Below are positions 11,727 through 21,920 of a DNA stretch of 64,000 bases, in pieces. The position numbers and the translations under genes are program-made. Location: positions 356,418 to 420,417 of the forward strand of contig KV425560.1 of NCBI GenBank assembly GCA_001632425.1, read 5' to 3'. The DNA is from Neolentinus lepideus HHB14362 ss-1 (lineage: Eukaryota; Basidiomycota; Agaricomycetes; Gloeophyllales; Gloeophyllaceae). Under the pieces are notes generated by a model. That model was not told where the DNA came from. It made no database searches and worked only from the letters and a program-made list of their open reading frames with translations. The first letter of the stretch is position 1, and the number at the start of each line of letters is the position of its first letter.

Positions 11727-11773
11727 TCCATGGTGCCATGCGTATTCCTCGCCGTCCCCGCTCAACGCACACG

Positions 11774-13851
11774 ATGAAGGGCTTGAAGGCGGTGTACGAC
11801 GGTCTCCCCGCGCCGACGCAAGCTCAGGGCTCCAGCAGATGCATATGCGCATCCTTCAAGAAGGCATTGGTTGTGCCCTTCATCATTGCAGCGTACTTGG
11901 TGGGCAAGCATTTCTTGTCGTCGGGCCCTGCGACATGGCCGGTTGAGTTCTGGGATGAGGTGCCTACGCTCAATCTCCGCACAAATGAGGCGTTGTGTCC
12001 CCAGTCAGTCCCACTGGTGCCAGAAAAGCATGGGGAGATCTGGGAAAGCATCGGAAGTACTTATGGAACAGAGGACTTCGTCAGCAAGGCAGCAGAGTAT
12101 CTTGGAGGGGCCGTTCGAGTGCCGTACGTTCAGAATTCGAATCTTCTGAGGTTATAAATATTGATAGTGCAGCGCTCGATGCAGGACGGAGGCGTTCGAT
12201 AAGATGGATGAGGTTGGCAAGGACCCCCGTTGGGAGGTGTTTGGGCCATTCCATGATTATCTTCTCAAGACATTCCCCCTTGTACACTCGACCCTCGCAC
12301 TGACGAAGGTCAACACCTATGGCTTGGTGTACAAATGGGAAGGCTCAGACGCGTCTTTGAAGCCTCTCCTCCTCACTGCCCACCAGGGTCAGTACAAGTC
12401 CCTACGAGCTTAATGCCAGAATAACATTTTATTGCTTGCGCGCTAGACACTGTCCCAGTTGACCTGACCACCCTCGGCCAGTGGGCGCACCCTCCCTGGT
12501 CCGGGTACTTTGACGGTGAGCGCGTCTGGGGCCGCGGCTCATCCGACGACAAGAGTGGGCTCATCGGCATCCTGACCACGCTCGAGACGCTCATCTCTAA
12601 CAAGTGGACTCCCACGCGAAGCGTCGTCCTCGCCTTCGGGTTCGACGAGGAGGCGAGCGGGCTGCACGGCGCGTCTGCACTCGGCAAGTACCTCGAGGAG
12701 ACATACGGCGAGAATGCGTTCTCCATGCTCGTCGACGAGGGCGGAGGGTTCGGCGAGCAGAAGGGTGCGGTCATTGCTGTGCCTGGAATTGGCGAGAAGG
12801 GATACATTGACGTGCGTGTTGAGGTCACATCGCCCGGCGGCCACTCGAGTATCCCGCCCGCGCACACAAGCATTGGCATCCTCGCCTCGCTCTTGGTGCA
12901 GTACGAGGCGCATCCGTACGATGTCTCGTTGGACCGCACTACACCGGTGTATGGCTTCCTACAGTGTCTCGCTGCGCATGCTCCGGACCTGCCAGCCTCG
13001 CTCAAAAAGAAGATTCGGAAGTCCCTTAGCTCGAACAAGGCCTTGAAGCAGGCCGAGAAGGAGCTTTTCAAGGACCCTACTATCAAGAACTTGGCTGGCA
13101 CCACTCAGGCTATCGATCTGATTGAGGGAGGTGTGAAGACGAACGCGTTGCCCGAGCGCACCTGGGCTGTCGTCAACCACCGTATCGCTACGGAGAGGTC
13201 GGTTATACGTCTGTGTCGTCTATTTTGATTCTGAGTTAACGATGATGTTTGTGACTAGCTCCGTCGATGCTACCAAGGCACACGACACCGCCATCCTCAA
13301 GGAGCTCGCGGCGAAATTTAACCTCTCATACACGGCTTTCGGCGAGACGCTCACCTCCGGACCCGCCTATGGCACTCTCACTCTGTCTGATGCGTGGGGA
13401 GCGTCCTTGGAGCCCGCTCCCATCACGCCCACCGGTCCAGATGCTGCTGCGTACCAAGTTCTCAGCGGGACGATCAAGGCAACCTATAATGCTCATCGTT
13501 CCCTGAAAGACGACGGTATCGTTGTCGCTCCTGGTATTATGACTGGAAACACTGGTGAGCGCCAAATCAAGCTGCCCTTGCAAGTATTCATGGATCACAT
13601 TGCTTTCCTCAGATACCCGCTACTATTGGAAACTCACTGAGAACATCTTCCGTTATAACCACCACAATCAGGGCTCTGGCAAGGCACTTTCTGGCGTGCA
13701 TACCGTCAACGAGAGTACGTTATCGTTGCTGCCCTGTACGCGTGGCATATACTCATATATTCCGTCAGGTATCTCAATTGACGCTTTCATCGAGATGATT
13801 CGGTTCTTTACCACATTGATCCTCAACGTCGACGAATCGAAGGCATTGTAG
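11774..13851 (+). CDS. CPS1: Vacuolar carboxypeptidase S (peptidase family M20), copy 1
   Basis: Six exons (11774-12123, 12185-12387, 12447-13197, 13259-13554, 13613-13714, 13769-13851) join in frame to 594 aa. Near residues 35-52 the run ALVVPFIIAAYLVGKHFL is a single signal-anchor, as in yeast Cps1. LLTAHQDTVPV carries the first zinc ligand His and the following Asp. WGRGSSDDKSG has the bridging Asp, FGFDEEASG the catalytic and metal-binding Glu pair, LVDEGGG another ligand, and SPGGHSSIPPAHT the dimerisation-domain His. SGVHTVNE near the C-terminus has the last ligand His. The enzyme removes C-terminal residues from peptides in the vacuole for nitrogen recycling. Intron 2 splits the Asp codon of H-Q-D, as in the second copy at 40.8-43.3 kb. 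Confidence 0.95.
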
Positions 13852-14426
13852 GATATGCTTATATGTACTTCAAGGTGTAAGGCCACGACAGTCTCGTGAT
13901 CCTAGCTGACACCGGTATCAATGGCGTTCAAAACAATATGACACAAGCTCCAATACGGCGACGATTCGGTTATAAGTGTGCATGAGGTTATATTCTGTCA
14001 TTCTATGACATAGGTACGTGATCTACACGAAGTAATATGAACCGCAGTCTAGCTGTATGCGTTAAGTATAAAGAACTAAAGTAATATGTGCGATACGTCC
14101 TGCACACCAAAGATGTTGGTGCCAGCACTGGCCCTTCTGTCTTTAAGCTTCTCATTCGCCAGCGGATAAACTGTGAAGAAAGGGGTGCGGCATATGTGAT
14201 GGCGCATCGCGGACGCGTCCAAGCGCAGTCCGTCAGAAGGCCCTTGGAAAAGCTAGGTACAGGATTATCAGCGTCATTCAAGGACATATACGTGTGACTC
14301 ACTGGTACTCAGAATATGGCGCCAGTAGAAGGAAAAAAGGGGCACCATTGAGATTGCAATATGACGCAGTTAAGGGGAGATTCATTCGATCACCAGGCTG
14401 CTAGCGGGTGCGAAGAGAGACACAAG

Positions 14427-15052
14427 ACGACGCAGTCGTAGGACGCAGAGCGCGAGGATGTTGGCATGAAAACCAGCGTATAGGAATATCATTGAGGTAT
14501 GAGGAGACGCGGCAACACGGTGCAGCCGTAGGTGGGGACCACTAGGATATTGGTGCGAAAACTAGCGCATATGATACCATCGAGGTATGAGGGGATGCCG
14601 CAACACGACGCAGTCGTAGTCCAACAATGATATTGCTGCGGAAACTAGCGCATATTGGTACCATCGGGGTACGAGGAGGTGCCGTAACACGACGCCGTTG
14701 TAGGCGGGGTCCGCAAGGATATTGCTGCGAAAGCCAATGTATATGGTACCATCGAGGTATGAGGAGTATATTGATTTGAAAACCAGCGCATATGAGCCAA
14801 GCGACACAGTCGGAAAAAGTGGCACGCGAGATATTATTGCAAAAGCCAGCGCATAAGGACACCATCGAGGTATGATGAGATGCCGCAATACGACACTGAC
14901 GTAAAATGCGGTCCGCGAGATGTGGTTGCGAAATCCAGTTCACACGTGTATCACCCTGCAGGTGTCAGGAGAAAGGCTACAGTCGAGAGATCCGCAAGCA
15001 GATGCTAACGCAGGAGAAGAGTACCGTCGAGGTACGAAGAGCCGTAATATCA
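14427..15052 (+). repeat. Degenerate minisatellite, ~84-112 bp unit, about six copies
   Basis: The landmark CGACGCAGTCGTAG (with variants) recurs at 14427, 14518, 14606, 14690, 14802 and 14891. Each is followed by GATATTG(C/G)TGCGAAAAC, then (C)AGCGCATATGGTACCATC, then GAGGTATGAGGAG. Spacing is 84-112 bp. Copies differ at many positions and the last ones have indels, so the array is old. Confidence 0.8.
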
Positions 15053-15389
15053 GGTAGTCGAAAGCGGTCAACGAAGGGACCGAACAAATGCGTGCGTTGC
15101 AGGATGTTTCTGGTTCGAGCAGAGCGGCGACTCCTCGAAAGGACGCGACGAAATCGGCAGAGGACCAGCATTTACCGCCTTGTGCATAGGTGAGATTCGA
15201 TAATAACCGAAGAAGCCACGGCACGTACCATTGTCACGAGGGTTAAGACCAGCACAGTGGCGCAGAGAAGCCGGCGGAAGAAGACTCGTGTGATAGACCA
15301 AAGGAGTGTGTTGGAGTTAATGAGTGATCGCATCGAAAGAGCGAGTATCCAGTCAGATTGAAGGTTGAATGAGGGAGGCGGCACTGATT

Positions 15390-15860
15390 ATGATCGGATA
15401 CCGTGCCGACCAAAAGAATGTCCGCCCAGGAGCGAACCAGCGCATCCAGATGAAGAAGCCTTTTACAACATACATGAAAGAAAGCGATTCCGAGGGGTAT
15501 CCTAGCCTTGAGGCCGTATCGAGCAATAGTGTGGCGACATTCCAGTTAGATCAATGAGGTATAGAAAACGTGAACGAGCGTGCTGGCCCTGGTCAAGGTC
15601 GGGGCCGTATCGACCAAAAGAGTGACGATGTTGCAATCCGATCAGGAGGAATAAAGAATCCATGAATGGGCGTGCCGGCCTGTGTTATAGTTGGGGTAGC
15701 GGACATCAGAAGATGACGGGAAATGGAGACATTGAATGAGCATGCCAGCCTTGGTCATGGTCGAGGCCATATCGATCGAAGTAGTGGCGACATTGGAATC
15801 AATCAAAGAAGGGGAATTCTTGAAGCGTCGACCAAAAGAACGCCGCGAAAGGGGTGGATC
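15390..15860 (+). repeat. Second degenerate repeat family (GGCCGTATCGACCAAAAG units)
   Basis: Variants of G-CCGTATCGACCAAAAGAGTG followed by CGACATTGCAATC-GATCA recur near 15399, 15511, 15602 and 15766. They are interleaved with GCGTGCCGGCC and GGTCATGGTCG elements. Unit length varies, so this is a loose rather than strict tandem array. Confidence 0.55.
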
Positions 15861-16254
15861 AGAGGAGAACGCAAAGGCGATGGATAGGTGACCAGGCGGA
15901 ACAAAATTGAATGGCCAAGGAACCGCCCTACCAAAGGGGAAGACCGTTTGAACCAGGTCGGAAATCGCTGTCACCGTCGTTGATCCTACTAGTACGGAGC
16001 GCAGGTGCGAAATCGAACGACCGAGCTGGAGCATGCCCACCGAAACGAGCTATGTGCAAAGCTTCGTGGAAACGATCAAGTGAGTAATGTATATCGTGGA
16101 CCCGAGCTGAGACGTCGAGGCTCACCTGCATATCGATTGCTCCGGTCGTAAACAATCTTCCGAATAATCTTACACAGCACCTAGGTTCAGAGTCAGTCCA
16201 AAGAGGACGATCGTCATCCCAACTGTCTTACCATGCTATGATGATAGATATAGA

Positions 16255-17024
16255 GACTGCAATCTCGTAATTAGGATGTGCCTGCCCTGCTGATGTTACG
16301 ACAACACGCACCGAATTAGATGGTAACACAAACCGACTGGAGTTGTTTTGTATTTGATACGTTTTGACGTTTTTTGAATTTTTTTTTTCTTTCGTTTTTC
16401 TTCGTTTTCTGAAAATGGATCCGGGCGAGAATAAAGAGATCGCGAAATACTACTGTCGAGCGTTAATATTAAGTGATGAAAGTGCTAGAAGGATCTGCAA
16501 TCTCGTAGTTAAGATGCGCCTGCCCTGCTGATGTTACGACAACACGCACCGAATTAAATGGCAACACAAACCGACTGGACTTGTTTTCGTACTTGATAGG
16601 TTTTCACATTTTTTCTTCTAGGTTTTGACGTTTTGAACTTTTTTCTTTGATTTTTCTTCGTTTTCTGAAAACGGATCCTGGCGAGAATAAAGAGATCGCG
16701 AAATACTATCGTCGAGTGCTATGATGGAAGTGCTAGAATAGACTGCAATCTTGTAGTGAGGATGTGCCTGCCTGCTGACGTTAGGACAATACGCACCGCA
16801 TTAGATGGTAACACAAACCGACTGGACTTGTTTTTGTACTTGATATGTTTTCACATTTTTTCTTCGAGGTTTTGACGTTTTGAATTATTTTTTTTTCGGG
16901 GTTTGACGTTTTGAACTTTTTTCTTTGGTTTTTCTTCGGTTTCTGAAAATGGATCTCGACGAGAATAAAAAGATCGCGATATACTGTCGTCGAGCGTTGA
17001 TCTTAAGTGGCGGCAGTGCTAGAA
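16255..17024 (+). repeat. Tandem repeat, three copies of ~237-284 bp
   Basis: Copies begin near 16255, 16492 and 16741 with GACTGCAATCTCGTAGT. Each contains TGCCTGCCCTGCTGA, ACACAAACCGACTGGA, a T-rich tract with GTTTTGACGTTTT, then GCGAGAATAAAGAGATCGCG, and ends AGTGCTAGAA. Copy 3 is longer through an internal duplication of the T-rich part (16850-16930). The last copy's terminal AGTGCTAGAA includes the stop codon of the next gene. Confidence 0.85.
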
Positions 17025-20000
17025 TTCGCCAGCTAAATAGACCTCAGTCGGTATCCAGTCCATCGTATCGGGGTCGCTAGAAGACTCTTCGATTGTAGAC
17101 GCCGACAACATATCGACATCCGATGACTCCGTGGGTTCCGTTGATGGAGGGTCAACCATCATTGGCTCTGACGACTTGCGAAGTTGGCAGGGACATAATA
17201 TATCAGCCGTCGCATGACGGGCCCTCATGCTGCAGCATGCGTAGAATCCGCCTTCGTTCTCAGCCGGTGTAGGAAAAGTCGGCCGACTGACGTTCAAGAA
17301 CGTCTGTGAAAGGGGTGGCAAAACAAAGGGTTCTGCAGGTTTGACGTTTCCGAGAGCAGTCGCAGATTCAGGGTACAGAGGTTTATCTGAGAGCAAGAAC
17401 CCAGTGGGTAGCTTTGGGAAGAACGTCCGGTGCCTGGGGTCGTCTTCGCCGTCCACCTCCATCTTGTCCTTCAAGGGAGTTCTGCCCGGTGTTACCAGCA
17501 GGTGACGGACGAGGTCCTCAACGGAACTGAGGGGGGAGGCCATCTTTACGTCCTCCACAGGAACTTCGTCAGGATTCTTGACTGGTGGTTTGGCCTCGAG
17601 GGTAGCGACAGCAGCGACTTCAGTCTCATCGGAAGAACTGCAGTCCTTGGATTGCTGGACGCTCATCAGGTCGTTCGGAGGAAGAAGCCCGTGTCCAGCG
17701 ACAGGAGGTAGAATCACGCTAGTTGGGACGTCAGAGTCTCCAGACTTGCTGGTTGTCGAGAGGTCATAATCATCAGCCGTCTCGGACAACTCACGCAGTA
17801 TATCGCGAGGCGAAGGCACATCCTGGCAATCAAGGTTAATGAAGCCGTGGCTTTTATGGTAAGAAAGGGGACATACATTAGTGAACGCCTTGAGCTGAGG
17901 GGGTGTGGGCAGCGCCAGACGGGCAAAGTCGGCTGCAGAGATCTTGAACAGTTGAGGCGGAGGGAGACCAAGAGCATCTAGGGGCTGTTGCACAGGAGGC
18001 CCAATCTTGGGATGCTTGTCCAGCCCGACATACGTACTATCTTGAGTTATGTTCAGAGCCACATTGGGCTCGGGCTCGCTAACAAGCCGCCAGGAAGGAA
18101 GAGCAGGGCGATCGGTCGGCTGCTCTACTTCAGTCGCCTGCCGAACAGGATGAGGATTCCGACTTCGACGGCCTCCATGGCGTTTGACTCTGGGGAGCGT
18201 CCGAAGAAGATGGTCGAGAAAAGACTGGTCGTTAGATTCATTCGAGGGTCCGCTGTTCAATAAAAATACGCCATCGACAACGGCTGCAGCGGAAGTTTGA
18301 AGGCGAGCAGGGAGAGGGCGGTTCAACAGCTTGATTGGCTTATTCTTCCGGGTCTTCGGCGGGCTACCAGGAGGAGTGTGCGACAGGGATTCAAACGCTT
18401 CATATTCCCTTCCAAAGATGCCAAAGGCTTGTTGCGCAAGCTCCGGAGGGCTTCCCGGAGGAGTGTGCGGCGGAGAGAAGGCCATGTTGTCTTGTCCATC
18501 GACGATGCGAAAAGCGTGCCATTCATTGAAGCTCGGTGGCGTTCCAGGTGGTGTGTGAGATGTAGAATGAAGGTCTTTGTTCTCTGTCTCGATGATGCCA
18601 AAAGTCAGTCGTGTAGTGAACCGAGGCGGCTCCCCAAGCGGAGTATGGGACGGAGAACCAGGAAGCTTGTTTCCTGTATCGAAGTTGACATGGGCACGGC
18701 GTGGGGTAGACTTAACAATAACATCGACCTGAACACGAGAGGCAGTAGATCTCCACTTGGGCGTACGAGCAGGAAATAGGGCGAGATCCTCCCGTGCTTT
18801 GCCAGACACGGACACCTTGACAGCTCCAGCTTCAGCTTCAGCGACACCGACAACCTCGATGGCGGCCTCAACATCCTTGGTATTCTTGATACCCTGTACG
18901 ATGTTGGCAGCCTTGACATTCTCTGTATCCTCCATCACTACGTCGACATCATCAAGGGCTGTGAAACCCTCGGGGGGCTTGACTCCATTGAGCTCGGGTC
19001 GCTCATCTTCCTCATCGAGTTCCCTCAGTGATTGCCTTAGAGAGTCCATCATATTTCCCTCTGGGGCCGGAACGAATACCCCGAGTTTGTGTTCTTCGCA
19101 CGCAATAGCATACGGCTCCTTGGCTCCGGAAACGCCAAAGAAATCGTCTTTCTCCTCTTCCCGCGTGAGATCCAGTTTGCGTGCGGTGGTAGGGCTGCGT
19201 TCCTCTTCCGCTCTGGGAATCCAGCGCTCGTCCTCATGGAGGTTCCATGGCTTATCTTCGTAATCGATCCGGTCTTCGATCACAGGACTCTTGACAATTG
19301 CCTCCAAAGATGCGTCATAAGCGCTCGAGTACAAGGGAGACGAGACCGAGTTAGCCATAGCAGTGGCGGCAGGATATTGAGACCTCTGTTCCGGAGGACT
19401 AGGGTCGTCGTTCAGCAAGCGAGAGAGTCTGGCAGTCGCAGACCAAGCGGGACCAGAGGACTCCAAGGAGAGTAGAGCATTTCTGTGAATCGGGGGTGGG
19501 GTGCTTGTGAGCGTCGAAGGACCGAACGAGTTGCTTGACGGGAGAGGAAGCTCGGGAAACCCTTGGAAACTGTGCGCATCATGGAACAAGGCCGCAACAC
19601 CGAACAATATCGAGAAGGTCGAGACGAGAGAGAGACTCGAGGTTAGCGGGTCTTTAGGTGCAAGACCATCGAGCGACGACGAAACCGAGGTCGAGGCCGA
19701 CAAAGTGCTCTGAGAAAGAGGAGCGTCGAACAAAATCTGCGAATCGCCTTTGCATGAAAGAGCAACGCCAGCTGCCAAAGATTGACTCGGTGCCGGAGAG
19801 ATCTCCAGAAGAGGTCGAAGATCGTCACAGTTGTTCGAGTAGATAGAAGACTCTTTCCCTTGCACGCATTCCCAGAGACTTTCGTCCACACCCCTCTCCT
19901 TCATAGGTTCCAAGGAAACGAGAGAGCTGACCGGGACGGCCGCAACCAGAAGGTCTTCTGTTGTGAGGATCGCAGAAGATAGCGGGGCCAAGGAGACGGA

Positions 20001-20334
20001 GGCGAAAGCCTAAGGAAATAAGACATGAGACATACAGACATATAGATACTTGTAAACCGGTGTTTACCTTTCGCACATCGACAAGTCCCAATATCCCACC
20101 ATCATCCGTCTCTGTCTCGGTCCAAGGTTTCTCTGTGTCAGTTGACGCACAGAGAGATGTCTTCATGATCGGGAAAGTAGCACGTCCCAATGGTGCCCAG
20201 TTGGAAGATTGACGAGGCAGCTGCGAGAGTGGCCGACGAGAAGATGACCCAGACCGAGAGGGAGGACCCGACAACGGAGGGAAGGCTCGAAGAGCGGAGA
20301 AGATGGAAGCGGTTTTGATAATCTTGTTATTCAT
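17019..20334 (-). CDS. Large low-complexity protein with S-H-T-P-x-G-x-P-P repeats, function unknown
   Basis: Exon 1 is 20334-20068 and exon 2 begins at 20009; the junction DVRK/AFASVS is in frame. With a further 54-nt intron at 17876-17823 the product is 1,067 aa, or 1,085 aa if that intron is retained. The protein is rich in Ser, Pro, Asp and Glu with no recognisable domain. Around residues 500-620 four tandem units of ~31 aa each carry S/P-H-T-P-x-G-x-P-P and, in between, a pattern such as FGII, FRIV or FGIF. The T-P and S-P pairs are typical of proline-directed kinase sites. Most of the chain looks disordered. The stop codon lies in the adjoining tandem repeat. I do not know the function. 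Confidence 0.8.
17823..17876 (-). other. 54-nt in-frame intron (possible retained intron/exitron)
   Basis: The segment starts GTATGT, ends GCCAG and has branch-like TTAAC. It is divisible by three with no stop codon, so splicing or retention both keep the frame (loss or gain of 18 residues). Confidence 0.6.
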
Positions 20335-21920
20335 ACTTGCTTGATACTTAGCTTGATACTTGCTTGTGGTGGGCGAAGGAAGCTCGCGCTAGCTCTGCCT
20401 TGGACTTATATCTGCATCAGGATCGAGACTAGTCAGCCAGCCTCTGGCTAGCTAGTCCCAGTCCTGTTTGAAGAACGACCCGGCGACGCAAATGAACGCG
20501 CGATAGCCGTCGTAGTTGTATTCTTTTACCACAGAGTCTGCACATTCCTGGACTATGTGGTATATAAGAAGATGAGCAGCGAATAGCATCGACAGGGTGG
20601 CGGCGGAATATATCGTGCACTTTTAAGACGTCTCGGAAATGTCCGGGATCGACGTCCTGAAGACATGTTACATAATATCTAATCTCTTTCATTAGCTTCG
20701 CTCAATCCCCTATTCCTTTGTTCCGACCCATATGTGGGACTCGGGACCTTTATCATTAGGCTTCCAAGTGTGATGGGATAGAACATCGTCTCAGGTCTTG
20801 TCATACTCATATACATAGGCTGAAGCTCTGTCATACTAGATCTGCGGTCAAGGCCCTTCATCAATGGACCTGGTTAATTATCCTGGTTCTCAAGCTTAAG
20901 TCACGACCACGGGGTTGAGGATAAGCTACGACTGGCAAGCACATCATCTTTAGAACTGTCTTCTCACCAACGAACCCCAACAGTCTCACTCATATCTACC
21001 ACATTACGCGTTCAAGCGTGGGTTCAATTGCTCGACAAATATATCCTTACGCAGGTCTTTGAAGCTAGCGAGTACGCCATATATGTGCTCTTAATTTTTT
21101 TGTACGGGAAAAGTCCTTGTTCGAGGCCGCTGTCTCCCTTGAGTCTGATCCAAACGGACTAGGAAGCATCGTAGACATCGATAAAGCGACAATTGACTTA
21201 AGATGGACTTTCCGTCAGGTCGTCTCGCGACTTCCTGCGCAAAGGCTGCTCAGGTGATGGACGCCTCCAGGCTTGGGAAACCGTCCACTCTCCATACTCG
21301 ATGCGCTTGACGAGTTCCAAAAGCAATATAACAGATATGAAAGCGGCTTTAGTCGTTCAAAACCGCACCCATCGGAAGCCTTGACGAATGGACCAAGTCT
21401 CTTCTTCGAGTACTTAAAGTGGAGCAGTTGCCAAAGCTCGTTCACGTTGCGCCCTTTTGTTTTCAGTGATGGCCACAAGAAAGGGCCACATGAACTGCTT
21501 AAGCGACGGAAATGCCGAACTTTAAGCACCGAAGTCTTGGAGTTGAAGACGGATCCACTTCCTGAAGGTGGGTCAATGTTATCTTATCCCAAACCATCCG
21601 CACAGTTTTGACACGTAGGTGTCTGAGTTCGATGCTCATCCTGACATTTATCTCCATTAGATCAATACATGTACATACCCAGACGACGACTGCCAAGAAT
21701 GGTACCTCCCGCATCAGTACTGATTCGAAACAACCGACACCGGACCCAAATGCCGTGTCTGAACACACAGCAGTGTCGCTCAAGCGCTCAAGGGCGATTT
21801 AATGCCGGGTGTTGACACGGCAATATCAAGGACATCACACCGACGTTTGTACCCCCGGTCATCTCGGTATCGTGACGGGGCATCTGCAATAAACTACGAT
21901 GATAGAAACATGAAACACGC
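20335..21920. other. Intergenic with weak coding traces
   Basis: 1.6 kb lie between the repeat-protein gene start and the amidase stop. A plus-strand frame at 21273-21611 (112 aa, with PLSILDALDEFQKQYNRY and GGS after a GT site) and the minus-strand frame listed next have protein-like composition. I could not link either to a longer gene or a known family. Confidence 0.35.
20452..20589 (-). CDS. Short protein-like frame, 45 aa, unknown; possibly a gene remnant or last exon
   Basis: The frame begins MLFAAHLLIYHIVQECADSV and ends AGSFFKQDWD before TAG (20452-20454). A possible acceptor (CTTAAAAG) lies upstream, near 20620, and would extend the frame N-terminally. The composition is unlike a random frame: a hydrophobic helix, then Cys, Tyr and Asp. 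Without an upstream exon it stays a weak call. Confidence 0.25.
   Translation of the reverse strand: MLFAAHLLIYHIVQECADSVVKEYNYDGYRAFICVAGSFFKQDWD

Larger units (their letters stand above)
13852..17018. other. 3.2 kb gene-free block made largely of degenerate repeats
   Basis: No frame here reads as a protein across plausible introns. Short frames on both strands mirror the repeats instead (for example RRVAASPHTSMVSYALVF recurring on the minus strand). Three separate arrays, listed below, occupy most of 14.4-17.0 kb. I saw no transposase, reverse transcriptase or integrase motifs. Confidence 0.65.

Noticed and set aside
11627..11737. N-terminal extension of carboxypeptidase S copy 1
   Set aside because: It would begin with GTG and would include the TATA box at 11720.
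14542..14943. 133-codon minus-strand frame with repeated RRVAASPHTSMVSYALVF-like segments
   Set aside because: The repetition mirrors the DNA minisatellite, whose unit lengths are not all multiples of three, so an evolved coding repeat is unlikely.
15642..16155. Minus-strand frames of 75-132 codons in the repeat block
   Set aside because: They follow the repeat units, lack protein-like features and do not splice together.
14427..17024. CRISPR-like array
   Set aside because: The organism is eukaryotic, units diverge throughout, and there are no constant repeats with unique spacers.
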